From Cryobacterium gelidum (lineage in GTDB: Bacteria > Actinomycetota > Actinomycetes > Actinomycetales > Microbacteriaceae): a stretch of 64,000 bases of DNA. The translations under genes were made by a program, and so were the position numbers. How positions within the stretch are numbered: position 1 is the first letter of the stretch; every line of letters starts with the position of its first letter. Below, in pieces: positions 17,561-27,885 of this stretch. Under the pieces are notes generated by a model, which saw only the letters and a program-made list of their open reading frames with translations, was not told the DNA's origin and did not search any database. Where the stretch lies: contig NZ_SOHL01000015.1 in assembly GCF_004403985.1 (NCBI RefSeq), positions 124,001 to 188,000 of the forward strand, written 5' to 3'.

Positions 17561-18229
17561 GTGAATCCAACATTGACGCGCACCTGGAGCGCTATCCTTT
17601 TTGACCTCGACGGAACCATCACCGATTCCGCCCCGGCCATCACCAGCTCTTTGGCCCGCACCTTCACGTTGCTCGGCCGCCCCGTTCCCTCCGATTCCGA
17701 GCTTCTCTCGTATGTCGGTCCGCCGATGCTCGAGGCCTTCCAGGAATACGCTGGAATGACCCCCGACGAGGCCGTGGAGGCCATCGCGGTCTACCGCGCC
17801 GAGTACCACGGTGCCGCCTCACTCGATACGGCTGTCTATCCCGGGATCGCCGGTCTGCTCGAGCGCATCCATGCGGCCGGAATTCCCCTGGCACTGGCCA
17901 CCAGCAAGCCAGAGCTCAGCGCGATCGCCATCCTGACCCACTTCGATCTCGCCAAGTATTTCACTGCAACCGTCGGTGCTTCCGCCGACGAGACCCGCAG
18001 CAAGAAGACCGACATCGTCGCCGAAGCACTGGCCCGCCTGGCTGTGACCGGGGTCGACACGAGCGCCGCCGTCATGGTCGGTGACCGCAGCTACGACGCT
18101 GTCGGCGCCCAAGCCAATGGCATTCCGGCCATTCTGGTGGAGTGGGGCTACGGCTCACCCGCCGAGGCCGCCGCGGCGACCGCCGTCGTGCACTCCACCG
18201 ACCAGCTCGCCAAGCTACTGCTCGGTTGA
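17561..18229 (+). CDS. HAD hydrolase, phosphoglycolate phosphatase/5'-nucleotidase type
   Basis: A 222-residue HAD phosphatase with motif I FDLDGTITDSAP, a cap domain, motif II ATSKPE, the Lys in SKKTDI and motif IV MVGDRSYDAVGA. The GTG start at 17561 is placed just ahead of the first beta-strand. The natural substrate is unknown; relatives act on phosphoglycolate or nucleoside monophosphates. It follows nucS by 99 bp and converges with the FAD oxidoreductase gene. Confidence 0.85.
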   Translation: MNPTLTRTWSAILFDLDGTITDSAPAITSSLARTFTLLGRPVPSDSELLSYVGPPMLEAFQEYAGMTPDEAVEAIAVYRAEYHGAASLDTAVYPGIAGLLERIHAAGIPLALATSKPELSAIAILTHFDLAKYFTATVGASADETRSKKTDIVAEALARLAVTGVDTSAAVMVGDRSYDAVGAQANGIPAILVEWGYGSPAEAAAATAVVHSTDQLAKLLLG

Positions 18230-18287
18230 GTCCCTGGCCGCGAGGGGCGGGGTTGCCCGTACCCTGGTGGCCAGAAGTCCTTGGTTG

Positions 18288-19730
18288 CTAGGAATCGAAG
18301 CCGAGCCCCAGGGCATCGAGGGTTTTGAGCAGTGCGTTGCGGCGACCCCGGTTGTGGTCGGCGCGATTGAGCGCCCAGCGCGTCGCCTGAATTCCAGCGG
18401 ATGCCATCGGCTCCGGTGGAAACGAAAGCGGCCGTCCCCGCACCATGGCCAGTTCAGTGCGTTCCGTGGTGCGGCCGGCCAGCTGGTCGAGCATGACCTG
18501 GGCCGCGAAGTGTGTGGCGCCCACGCCGAGCCCGGTGAATCCGGCCGCATAGCTGATCCGCCCGGCGCGGGCCTGGCCGAAGAAGGCACAGAACTGCGTG
18601 GAGGTGTCGATGGCGCCGGCCCACTTGTGGCTGAAGCGCACTCCGGCCAGCTGCGGGAACGTCGTGAAGAAGTGACTCGCGAGCTTCTCGAAGGTCTCCG
18701 AACGGTTCTCGTAGCAGCTGCGCACTCTGCGTCCGTAGTGATACACAGCGTCGTAGCCGCCGAACAGAATGCGGTTGTCGGCGCTCAACCGGTAGTAGTG
18801 GAACTGGTTGGCGAGGTCGCTGAGGCCCTGCCGGTTCTGCCAGCCGATCGCGGCCAGCTGGCTCGCGCTGAGCGGTTCGGTCATCAGCACGTAGTCGTAG
18901 ACCGGCACGGTGGCGAGCCTGTTGCGCTTGAGCAGGGACGGAAAGACATTGGTGGCGAGCGCTGTCCTCCGGGCCGTCACGGTGCCGCCCGCGGTCATGA
19001 CCCGGGTGCCCTGGGCGACGGTGAGCGCGGTCGTGTCGAGGTTCTGCACGAGCGAACGCTCGAAGATCTCCACGCCGAGCTCGGTGGCCACCCGCGCCAG
19101 CTCGGCGGCGAGCTTGCCCGGATGCACAAGGGCATTGCTGCGCCGGTGCCAGACCCCCGCCAAATAGGTCGGTGACGCAATCTCGGCCTGCACGGCCGCC
19201 GCATCGAGAAACAGGGTGTGCTCATCGGGCGTCACCTCGCGCAGCCAGTCGATCTGATGCTCCTCGGTGGCCAGGTCGATGGCCCCGGTGCGCTCGAAAT
19301 CGCAGTCGAGGCCAAGGGCGGCCACCGCCCGCTCAATTTCATCGAGGTTCTCCTGACCGAGTTCGGTCAGACGATCGATCTCCTGGGGCCACCGACTGCG
19401 CCCGTTTTCTTCGCCGTGGGTCAGGCTCGCTTCACAGAAGCCACCATTGCGACCGGATGCCGCCCATCCAACCGTGCGCGCCTCCAGCAGCACCACCCGG
19501 GCAGCGGGATTCTGTTGCTTGGCCAAGACCGCGCTCCACAGGCCGAGGTAGCCGCCGCCGACGATGGCGAGGTCGCAGGTGAGGTCGCCCGAGAGCCGGG
19601 GATAGTGCGCGCGCGGCCCGAGGTCATCGAGCCAGAAAGAACCCTGCCGCGTGCCGGCGAGCGAGGCGGCGACGACGGATGCCGCTGGCCGGTCTCGATC
19701 GAAGATGGTACTGGTCAGGCGGTTACTCAC
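18288..19730 (-). CDS. FAD-dependent amine/amino-acid oxidoreductase (DadA/PuuB-like)
   Basis: A 480-residue DAO-type flavoprotein. The dinucleotide-binding motif is IVGGGYLGLWSA near residue 57, and the AASGRNGGF segment next to the flavin is typical of the gamma-glutamylputrescine and glycine oxidase group. A second FAD contact (YAAGFTGLGVG) lies near residue 400. The probable substrate is a primary or secondary amine, but the sequence does not decide which. GTG start at 19730. It is a single gene, convergent with the HAD gene and separated from the hxl pair by the hxl terminator. Confidence 0.82.
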   Translation of the reverse strand: MSNRLTSTIFDRDRPAASVVAASLAGTRQGSFWLDDLGPRAHYPRLSGDLTCDLAIVGGGYLGLWSAVLAKQQNPAARVVLLEARTVGWAASGRNGGFCEASLTHGEENGRSRWPQEIDRLTELGQENLDEIERAVAALGLDCDFERTGAIDLATEEHQIDWLREVTPDEHTLFLDAAAVQAEIASPTYLAGVWHRRSNALVHPGKLAAELARVATELGVEIFERSLVQNLDTTALTVAQGTRVMTAGGTVTARRTALATNVFPSLLKRNRLATVPVYDYVLMTEPLSASQLAAIGWQNRQGLSDLANQFHYYRLSADNRILFGGYDAVYHYGRRVRSCYENRSETFEKLASHFFTTFPQLAGVRFSHKWAGAIDTSTQFCAFFGQARAGRISYAAGFTGLGVGATHFAAQVMLDQLAGRTTERTELAMVRGRPLSFPPEPMASAGIQATRWALNRADHNRGRRNALLKTLDALGLGFDS

Positions 19731-19872
19731 GGCGGGCGCGTCCTCTCACGGCAACGATGCCGCTGACTGGTCTTGGGCGCCCCCAGCCTAGCGGCGCTCG
19801 ACGACAGTGCTGGAATCCGTTCTTGATGCGCTTCGCGCGCTGGCCGCCCCGTGCCGGACGTCCCACACGCAC

Positions 19873-19904
19873 AAAAGTGCCGCCCCGCGTAAGCGGGACG
19901 GCAC
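19873..19904 (-). terminator. Rho-independent terminator of hxlB-hxlA
   Basis: Arms at 19877-19888 and 19893-19904 pair over 12 positions with one mismatch around a 4-base loop. On the minus strand the stem is followed by TTTTGTG. It lies 17 bp past the hxlA stop. Confidence 0.85.
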
Positions 19905-19921
19905 CAGGGTAAGCGTTGAGA

Positions 19922-20545
19922 CTAGATGATTGCGGCGCGCAGGGCGGCGGCGGCAGCGGCCGGGTCCTCGGCGCCATAGATCGCTCCGCCGGCAACGGCA
20001 ACCGTTGCTCCGGCGCGCTGCACCGCGGCGATGGTCGCGAGGCTCACACCACCGGCGAGGGAGAACGGAACCTTGGCGGTCTCGCCCTGGTTGAGCAGCT
20101 TCGCGAGCGAGAAGCCGGGCTCAGCCTGCTCGTCGAGTCCGGCGTGCATCTCCACGAACTGGGCGCCAAGCGCGGTGACCTCGCGGGCGCGGGTGACCTT
20201 GTCGGCGACGCCGATGAGGTCAACGACGATGCCCTTGCCGTGCTTGGTCGCGGCGGCGACAGCACCGATGATAGTGCTGTCCCCGGCCGTGCCGAGCACG
20301 GTGACAAGGTCGGCACCAGCGGCGAAGGCGATGTCGGCTTCGAGCTCGCCGGCATCCATCGTCTTGAGGTCGGCGAAAACAATCTTGTCGGGGTGCGCGG
20401 CCTTGATCGCGGTGACGGCGCGCAGGCCTTCAGCCTTGATCAGCGGGGTGCCGAGCTCGATGATGTCGACGTGCGGGGCGACCTGGGCGGCGAGCGCGAG
20501 TGCGGCGTCGGTGGTCAGTACGTCCATTGCTACCTGAAGCTTCAT
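19922..20545 (-). CDS. hxlA: 3-hexulose-6-phosphate synthase
   Basis: Condenses formaldehyde with ribulose 5-phosphate to 3-hexulose 6-phosphate, the first ribulose-monophosphate step; it can also run in reverse. The 207-residue protein of the OMP-decarboxylase fold has IIELGTPLIKAEG, the FADLKTMDAGE active-site strand, GADLVTVLG and VAGGAIYGAEDP. ATG start at 20545. It lies 57 bp downstream of the isomerase gene hxlB, and a terminator follows. In a non-methylotroph this pair usually serves formaldehyde removal or pentose supply. Confidence 0.93.
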   Translation of the reverse strand: MKLQVAMDVLTTDAALALAAQVAPHVDIIELGTPLIKAEGLRAVTAIKAAHPDKIVFADLKTMDAGELEADIAFAAGADLVTVLGTAGDSTIIGAVAAATKHGKGIVVDLIGVADKVTRAREVTALGAQFVEMHAGLDEQAEPGFSLAKLLNQGETAKVPFSLAGGVSLATIAAVQRAGATVAVAGGAIYGAEDPAAAAAALRAAII

Positions 20546-20602
20546 GGGGTTCTACTTTCTGTTCGTGAGTAAGGGTGGAAGGTTTGTGTAGAGTTGCGCG
20601 CC

Positions 20603-21196
20603 TTATTCGAGGTTCGCATGGCGTGGCCAGAGCTGCTCGGCCGTGGCCCCGCTCGCCTGCCACAGCGCATGAAAAATTGCGTCGCCCACGAGCAGAACGG
20701 ACTGCTCGAACAGGCCGCCCGAATACTGGGCTGATACCTGGCCGGCATGGTCCTGCTTGGCGGCCGCGGGAATGACCACGGTCACCGCGGCCAGCCGCCC
20801 GAGCGGCGACTCGGGCGCCGTGGTGAGCGCGAGAATGCTCGCGCCGACGCCGTGCGCCGTCTCGGCGGCGCGCACGATGGCTCCCGTCGTTCCGGAACCG
20901 CTGGCAACGAGCAGCACGTCGCCCGCCGTGATCGCCGGGCTCGTCACCTCGCCCACCACGTGCACGTCGAGGCCGAGGTGCATGAGCCGCATCGCGGTCA
21001 TCTTCAGAGCCAGGCCCGAACGGCCGGCACCGAGCACGAAGACCCGTGGAGCCGACGCGAGCAGGGCCCCTGCATCGTCCAGCGACGAATCGGATGCCGC
21101 TCGGAGCGCGTCGACAACGCGACCGTTCTCTGCAGTAATGATACCGATGGCATCCGCTACTGCAAGTCGCGTTTGGGTGGTTGTCGTTTCGTTCAT
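20603..21196 (-). CDS. hxlB: 6-phospho-3-hexuloisomerase
   Basis: SIS-domain isomerase converting 3-hexulose 6-phosphate to fructose 6-phosphate. The roughly 197-residue protein has VFVLGAGRSGLALKMTAMRL, HVVGEVTSPAI, LLVASGSGTTGAI and a C-terminal QYSGGLFEQSVLLVGDAIFH. ATG 21196 was chosen for its GGATG-like upstream sequence; ATG 21207 is out of frame, and ATG 21211 would add five residues. It is the first gene of the hxlB-hxlA unit and diverges from the ATPase-LuxR regulator. Confidence 0.93.
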   Translation of the reverse strand: MNETTTTQTRLAVADAIGIITAENGRVVDALRAASDSSLDDAGALLASAPRVFVLGAGRSGLALKMTAMRLMHLGLDVHVVGEVTSPAITAGDVLLVASGSGTTGAIVRAAETAHGVGASILALTTAPESPLGRLAAVTVVIPAAAKQDHAGQVSAQYSGGLFEQSVLLVGDAIFHALWQASGATAEQLWPRHANLE

Positions 21197-21309
21197 AGAA
21201 CAATCATCCATTCCGCTGAGCGGGAGTGCAGCCCGCCAAATGGGCGGTTTTACTATCCAAACGAATGGCTCCGAGTTGGCTATCAGGGTGGTTCGGATAG
21301 GATGACCGC

Positions 21310-22140
21310 ATGACGCTTTCCCCGCCCATCCAGCCCGCGCAAAACTCGCGCACCGCGGCCGCCGAGCGCTCCAAACTCATCGCCGACTTGACCGATGCGC
21401 ACGCGACCACACTGGAATCATTGCTTGCCGTACTGCGCTCGAGCAGAACGAGTGACACCGCTGCCCGCCAGAGGGCGACCGAGCTCGCCGCCGCCGCAAT
21501 GGTCGCGCTGCGCGCGGTGAGCGACCTCGACCGCAGCCTCACCGAGGAACCCGTTGCGCGTGCCTTCGAACGGCTGCGCGATGACCTGCGCCCGCTCGTG
21601 CGTTTCGGCGACCTCGACGTACAGTTCATCGAGCCACCGGTGAACGGGCGTGCGCTGCCCGGCGAGGTCGCCCACGAAGCCAGGGCCATCGTGCGCGGCG
21701 CCGTGCTCGCTCTGGTCGAGCAGACCGGTGTCGCCCGGGTGCGGGTGCAGTGGGACTGCGACGGCAGCAACCTGCTCATTCACATTCGCGACGACGGCCC
21801 GGGTGACCTCGACGCCGAGGTGGCGAGCGTGCGCCAACTGGCCGCCCGCGTCGTCGCGCTCAGCGGCACCCTCAACGTGGAGGCAACGGCGGGGTGGGGA
21901 TCCGAGATGGCGGTGTCGCTTCCGCTGGACGCGCCGACAGCATCCGTCACGGCCGCCGCGACCTGGGGGCTCAGCCCGCGCGAACGCGGTGTGCTCGAAC
22001 TCGTGGCCTCGGGCGCCCGCAACAAGGCAATCGCCGAGACATTGACCATCAGCGAGAACACGGTGAAGTTTCACGTGGCCAACCTGCTCCGCAAGGTTGG
22101 CGCATCGACCCGCGCCGAACTGGCCTCCCTCGCCCGCTGA
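21310..22140 (+). CDS. one-protein regulator: HATPase-like domain fused to LuxR HTH
   Basis: A 276-residue soluble protein. Residues about 1-100 are a helical dimerisation-like region. Residues about 100-215 resemble a GHKL ATPase domain, with HIRDDGPGD (G1-like box) and TAGWGSEMAVSLPL (G2-like box). The C-terminus is a LuxR helix-turn-helix (LSPRERGVLELVASGARNKAIAE, SENTVKFHVANLLRKVG). There is no H-box histidine and no receiver, so signalling by classic phosphotransfer is unlikely. It diverges from hxlB-hxlA with 113 bp between starts, which makes it the likely regulator of formaldehyde fixation; this is an inference from position. Confidence 0.75.
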   Translation: MTLSPPIQPAQNSRTAAAERSKLIADLTDAHATTLESLLAVLRSSRTSDTAARQRATELAAAAMVALRAVSDLDRSLTEEPVARAFERLRDDLRPLVRFGDLDVQFIEPPVNGRALPGEVAHEARAIVRGAVLALVEQTGVARVRVQWDCDGSNLLIHIRDDGPGDLDAEVASVRQLAARVVALSGTLNVEATAGWGSEMAVSLPLDAPTASVTAAATWGLSPRERGVLELVASGARNKAIAETLTISENTVKFHVANLLRKVGASTRAELASLAR

Positions 22141-22174
22141 CCGCTAAGGTGAAAGCGTCAGAAGACACACACCA

Positions 22175-23933
<1,759 letters not shown>

Positions 23934-24594
23934 CACTGAGCGCGCGGGCGCGCGCATCCGTTCGCCGATTCGTGAGTATGAAACGTTTCCCGCAAGAAAT
24001 GGTGTCAAACCCACGCGTCTTTCAGTGCCGACTCCGATCCGGCAAAGTCGACCCCGAGTCGATGAATTGCTCCCGACCGGCGCTCTGAACGCCCGCGAAA
24101 CCGTCCCGGGTTGCAGGGTGTTCCCTCGGTGCTGACACAAAGATTCCGCCATGACTTTCGCAGACGCGACGCTCCCCTTGGTTCGTCCTGACAACGGTGG
24201 GAAGCATCCAGGGACCACCCGTCGAGCGCGGACGCGACACGCACTCACCCATTTCCAGCAGCGCCGCACCGCGCTCCGGGTTTGCTCGACCCAGCAGGCG
24301 GCGTCGGCTGGCATGTCCATTCTCACGACCCTGGTTTTTAACGTTCCACATGAGGTCATCGCCGTGGTTTTCGACGTTCCACATCAGGCTGTCGCTGTGG
24401 TTTTCGACGTTCCACATCAGGCTGTCGACGTGGTTTTCGATAGCCGCAGGGGTCACGGTTTTCGCTCGGTACCGGGCACCACAGCACACCCTGAACCGAC
24501 CCCCGAAATTAGGGGTAATCGACTAGTCCACACGCGGCTTCCCCCCTCAACAGCGACCGGGCACCATGGGCACATTCCAACAGTGGAGGTCGCC
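23934..24594. other. 660-bp intergenic region between thiC and the BTAD regulator gene
   Basis: No supported gene. It holds a GC-rich GCGCGC-type inverted repeat right after thiC (about 23940-23957), a 33-bp tandem repeat array at 24333-24430 and, near the right end, GGAGGT (24585-24590) that serves the next gene. Open frames cross the region on both strands but match nothing I recognise and lack good starts. Confidence 0.5.
24333..24430. repeat. three tandem 33-bp repeats
   Basis: Three consecutive 33-bp units begin with ACGTTCCACAT and end with GTGGTTTTCG. The second and third are nearly identical; the first differs at several positions. A partial unit (GGTTTTTA) precedes them. There are no spacers, so this is not a CRISPR. 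The repeated GTTCCACAT and GTGGTTTTCGACG words could be protein-binding sites or the multiple-repeat end of a lost insertion sequence; neither is proven. Confidence 0.75.
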
Positions 24595-25596
24595 ATGACA
24601 ACCGTATTCGAGACTCGAGCACAGCCCACCACGACAGCCATAGCCCATCTGAACGTGCACGTATTCGGAAACCTGACCGTTCGTCGCGGATCGGTCGTAC
24701 TGCACTCCCACCAACTGGGTGGCCCGAAGCCGCGCCAGATTCTGGAGATTTTGCTCGTGCACCTCGGACTGCCCGTCTCGAAGGACCGCCTGATCGAATT
24801 ACTCTGGGGTTCGAACGCCCCGGTCGAAGCCCTACCGACCCTCGAAAGTTACGTGAGTGTCTTGCGCCGCCATCTGCAGCCCGGCGCAGGAAAATTCGGT
24901 CCGCTGCAGACCACGACCGGCGGCTACGTGCTCGACCGGGACCTGGTCGACGTCGACCTCGACCAGTTTGACGTTTTGCTGCAACGAGCCCAGAAGACTG
25001 TTCCGAGCCTGGCCTACCCCCTGCTGCTGCGGGCTCTCAACCTCGCCAAAGCACCCCTTCTCGGCGACGAACTCGTACCAGCCTGGGCAGCGGAAGCCCG
25101 CGACCTGCACGCCGCCCGACTCACCGGCGCCCGCATTCTCGCCTCAGAGACCGCCGCGGCTCTGCACCGAATCGATGAGGCGCTCGAGTTCGCGAACCGG
25201 GCACTGGCCGACGAGCCATTCAATGAACGAGCCTGGACGGCTCTCATCCTCGGACTGGAGACGAGCGGGCGCCATACCGAGGGCCTGCAGGCGTACGACC
25301 GCTGTCGCCACGCCATGCGAAACGAGTTGGGCTGCGCTCCCGGGCCGATTCTGCGCGCTGCCCAGCTTCGGCTGCTGAACGCGACAGCAGACGGTGACGG
25401 CGACCTGGCGGACGTGCTCTCCGCCCTGCTCATGCTGCACGACCGACTCCGCCTATCGCCGGCCAGCGGGCCGAATATCCGTCCTAACGCGAGGGCGGCC
25501 TCTATTCTTGCGCGACCACAGCCGGTTGCGGAGTCGATCCGGGAGGCCACCGATGTTGTCACGTCATTTCTGCGGCGCGCTGTCACTCACGCCTGA
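24595..25596 (+). CDS. BTAD/SARP-type transcriptional regulator
   Basis: A 333-residue protein with an OmpR-like winged helix (about residues 18-115: GPKPRQILEILLVHLGLPVSKDRLIELLW, then SYVSVLRRHLQPG and TTTGGYVLD) followed by a bacterial transcriptional activator (BTAD) domain (about 118-265: DVDLDQFDVLLQRA, LHRIDEALEFANRALADEPFNERAW, YDRCRHAMRNELG). This is the small SARP layout with no NB-ARC ATPase. The ATG at 24595 has GGAGGT five bases upstream. It is followed, 159 bp on, by a two-component pair on the same strand. Targets are unknown. Confidence 0.85.
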   Translation: MTTVFETRAQPTTTAIAHLNVHVFGNLTVRRGSVVLHSHQLGGPKPRQILEILLVHLGLPVSKDRLIELLWGSNAPVEALPTLESYVSVLRRHLQPGAGKFGPLQTTTGGYVLDRDLVDVDLDQFDVLLQRAQKTVPSLAYPLLLRALNLAKAPLLGDELVPAWAAEARDLHAARLTGARILASETAAALHRIDEALEFANRALADEPFNERAWTALILGLETSGRHTEGLQAYDRCRHAMRNELGCAPGPILRAAQLRLLNATADGDGDLADVLSALLMLHDRLRLSPASGPNIRPNARAASILARPQPVAESIREATDVVTSFLRRAVTHA

Positions 25597-25755
25597 GCTG
25601 GCAGCCCGTGTACCCGTCGCCCCACCACATGGGGGAATCGAGGGACGGGACTCGACAGATGCTCGTGTTTTGCGCATAATGGTGTCGCCGACCGGAATAG
25701 TGCACTGCTCTCCGCCAGCAACGAGGCTCGAAAACGGGCAGAGAGGTCGCCGGAA

Positions 25756-26484
25756 ATGACCTCGCAGATGTTCCCGAGTGAACCCGTTGTGCATGGGACA
25801 ACCGCGACCGCCTCCCTAACGGGATTCGCCACCACAGAGCAAATTCGCATTCTCATCGTGGACGACCACACCACCTTCGCCGAATTGCTCACCGGTTCCC
25901 TCAATCGTGAACCCGACCTGTGCAGTGTCGGCGCGGCCAACAGCGTGGCTAGCGGCATCGCCGCGTGCCTTGCGCTTGCCCCTGACGTCGTCGTCATGGA
26001 CTACCACCTTCCCGACGGCAGCGGCCTCGTCGCGGCCACCGCGATCCTCGCCCGCGCGCCACACACCCGCATTGTCATTCTCACCGGCGACCCGGCACTG
26101 GAAGCCCTCGAGCAGGCCGCCGCGATCGGTGTTTGCGCGTTCCTGCCCAAAGACGGCTCCCTCGCGACGGTGCTTGAGACCCTGCGACACGCGCGCATCG
26201 GCGGTTTCATCGTGCATCCGTCCCTCGTCAGCCTGCTGAGTGCTCGGCGTCGGCAGCACAGTGCGGAGATTCCGTTTCCCGACCTGACCAAACGTGAGCT
26301 CGCCGTGCTCCGACTCATGGGCGAGGGTTCCGACGTGCGGGCCAACGCCAAGACCCTGGGAATTTCCGAAAATACCTGCCGCGGCTACGTAAAATCCATC
26401 CTCGGCAAGCTGGGCGCGCATTCTCAGCTTGAGGCCGTCGTGATTGCGACCCGACTTGGTCTGGTGCCGGCCCAACATGTCTAA
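25756..26484 (+). CDS. NarL/LuxR-family response regulator
   Basis: A 242-residue response regulator. The receiver has the acidic pair (LIVDDHTTF), phospho-acceptor Asp in VVMDYHLPDG and conserved Lys in FLPKDG. A LuxR-type helix-turn-helix follows (LTKRELAVLRLMGEGSD, ISENTCRGYVKSILGKLG). The start has about 28 extra residues before the receiver. The last 8 bp overlap the histidine kinase gene, so the two form a coupled pair. Confidence 0.92.
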   Translation: MTSQMFPSEPVVHGTTATASLTGFATTEQIRILIVDDHTTFAELLTGSLNREPDLCSVGAANSVASGIAACLALAPDVVVMDYHLPDGSGLVAATAILARAPHTRIVILTGDPALEALEQAAAIGVCAFLPKDGSLATVLETLRHARIGGFIVHPSLVSLLSARRRQHSAEIPFPDLTKRELAVLRLMGEGSDVRANAKTLGISENTCRGYVKSILGKLGAHSQLEAVVIATRLGLVPAQHV

Positions 26485-27823
26485 GCGACCTCCGAGGCTT
26501 TCCCGGCGGGAAGAGAATCAGGCTGCCGAGCGCTCAGAGGTACGAGCAGCGGTGCAGCGTTTTCTCCTGACCGGACTCATCGCCCTGGTGGTCGTCGCCG
26601 TTCCCGTGGGGCTCTGGGTGCGCGCGCAGGCCGCAGCCAACGCTTTGAATAACGCCGTGTTGTTAACGCAACGCCTGGCCGACTTCTCGCTCGGCCCGCT
26701 ACTGACCGAGGCGGTGCTCGACGGCGTCGCCGGTGCTGACCGCCAGCTCAATGAGCGGCTGGAACCCCGTCTGGCCGACGGTGCCCTCGTGCGCATTAAG
26801 GTTTGGGACGCCTCCGGGCGAGTGATCTACTCGGACCTACCGATGCTGGTCGGTCGACGTTTCGACCTGCCAAGTTGGGCTCCCGACCTGCTGGCTGGCG
26901 GCCAGGGGCGGGCCAGCCTGGAGGCCCAAAACGAAGTTGAAAATCAATTTGAATCTGGTACCGGTGATCTGGTGGAGGTCTACGTTCGCACGATCGCCGT
27001 CGATGGTCAGGCTTTGGTCGTGGAGGCGTATTTCGATGACGCGGATGTGCGCGCGGATCAGAGCTCCGTCCTGCTCGGCTTGATCCCCACTTTCCTGTTG
27101 TCGCTGGGCGCCTTGCAGCTGGCCCAGCTCATTCCGGCCATTCAGCTGGCCCGTCGAATACAGGGCCACCAATCGATCCGCCGCAAGCTGCTGCAACACG
27201 CCATCGACGCCTCCGATCTGGAACGCCAGCGCATCGCCCGCGACCTGCACGACGAGGTCATCCAGGATCTCGCTGGCTTGTCGTATGCCCTCGAGGCCGA
27301 GGAGATGCACTCGACGCCCGAGAATCGCCCGCTCTTCGCGCAGGCCAAGGCAATCCTGCAAAAGAACGTGAGCACCCTGCGCTCCATGTCCTCTGAACTG
27401 TATCCGCCCGACCTTGATGAGCTGGGCCTGCCCGAAGCACTCGCCCAGCTTGCCGCGCGCGTGCTCGAGCACGGAATCGAAGTCAAGCTTCAGATACCGG
27501 CAAACTGTGACCTCGACCGCGATCGAGCTGCCATGTTCTACCGGGTGGCCCGAGAGGTGCTCGCCAACACCGTGAAGCATGCCCACGCCGGCATCCTGGA
27601 ACTGACTCTCATGCAGGACGACGACCGTACCATCCTGCTCATCCACGACAACGGATGCGGCTTCGACCTGTCCGCCGACGCACCAGACACCCACCTGGGC
27701 CTGCGCATCATGCGCGACACCATCCAGGTCGCCGGTGGTTCACTCGAGGTACGTTCCTGGATGGGCGGTGGCACCTCCGTCATGGTCACTCTGGATCGAC
27801 AAGCTCCCGCTTGGACGCGGTAA
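26477..27823 (+). CDS. membrane sensor histidine kinase, HisKA_3 type
   Basis: A 448-residue kinase partner of the preceding regulator. One membrane helix (about 31-53) precedes a roughly 150-residue extracytoplasmic sensor region, a second helix (about 195-220), then the HisKA_3 dimerisation/phosphorylation helix (ERQRIARDLHDEVIQDLAG) and a GHKL ATPase domain (EVLANTVKHA, HDNGCGFD, LGLRIM). Start at ATG 26477, inside the response regulator gene. It converges with the multicopper oxidase gene. The signal is unknown. Confidence 0.92.
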   Translation: MSKRPPRLSRREENQAAERSEVRAAVQRFLLTGLIALVVVAVPVGLWVRAQAAANALNNAVLLTQRLADFSLGPLLTEAVLDGVAGADRQLNERLEPRLADGALVRIKVWDASGRVIYSDLPMLVGRRFDLPSWAPDLLAGGQGRASLEAQNEVENQFESGTGDLVEVYVRTIAVDGQALVVEAYFDDADVRADQSSVLLGLIPTFLLSLGALQLAQLIPAIQLARRIQGHQSIRRKLLQHAIDASDLERQRIARDLHDEVIQDLAGLSYALEAEEMHSTPENRPLFAQAKAILQKNVSTLRSMSSELYPPDLDELGLPEALAQLAARVLEHGIEVKLQIPANCDLDRDRAAMFYRVAREVLANTVKHAHAGILELTLMQDDDRTILLIHDNGCGFDLSADAPDTHLGLRIMRDTIQVAGGSLEVRSWMGGGTSVMVTLDRQAPAWTR

Positions 27824-27885
27824 CAGGCAGCTCGGTCACCTCGGCTGCCGAAACAGCCCCGCACCGAATCGATTCACCTGAAGCT

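Noticed and set aside
19922..21196. hxlA-hxlB as proof of methylotrophy
   Set aside because: No methanol or methylamine dehydrogenase genes are in the window, and many non-methylotrophs use this pair for formaldehyde removal or pentose supply.
24333..24430. 33-bp repeats as a CRISPR array
   Set aside because: The units are directly joined with no unique spacers, and no cas genes lie near.
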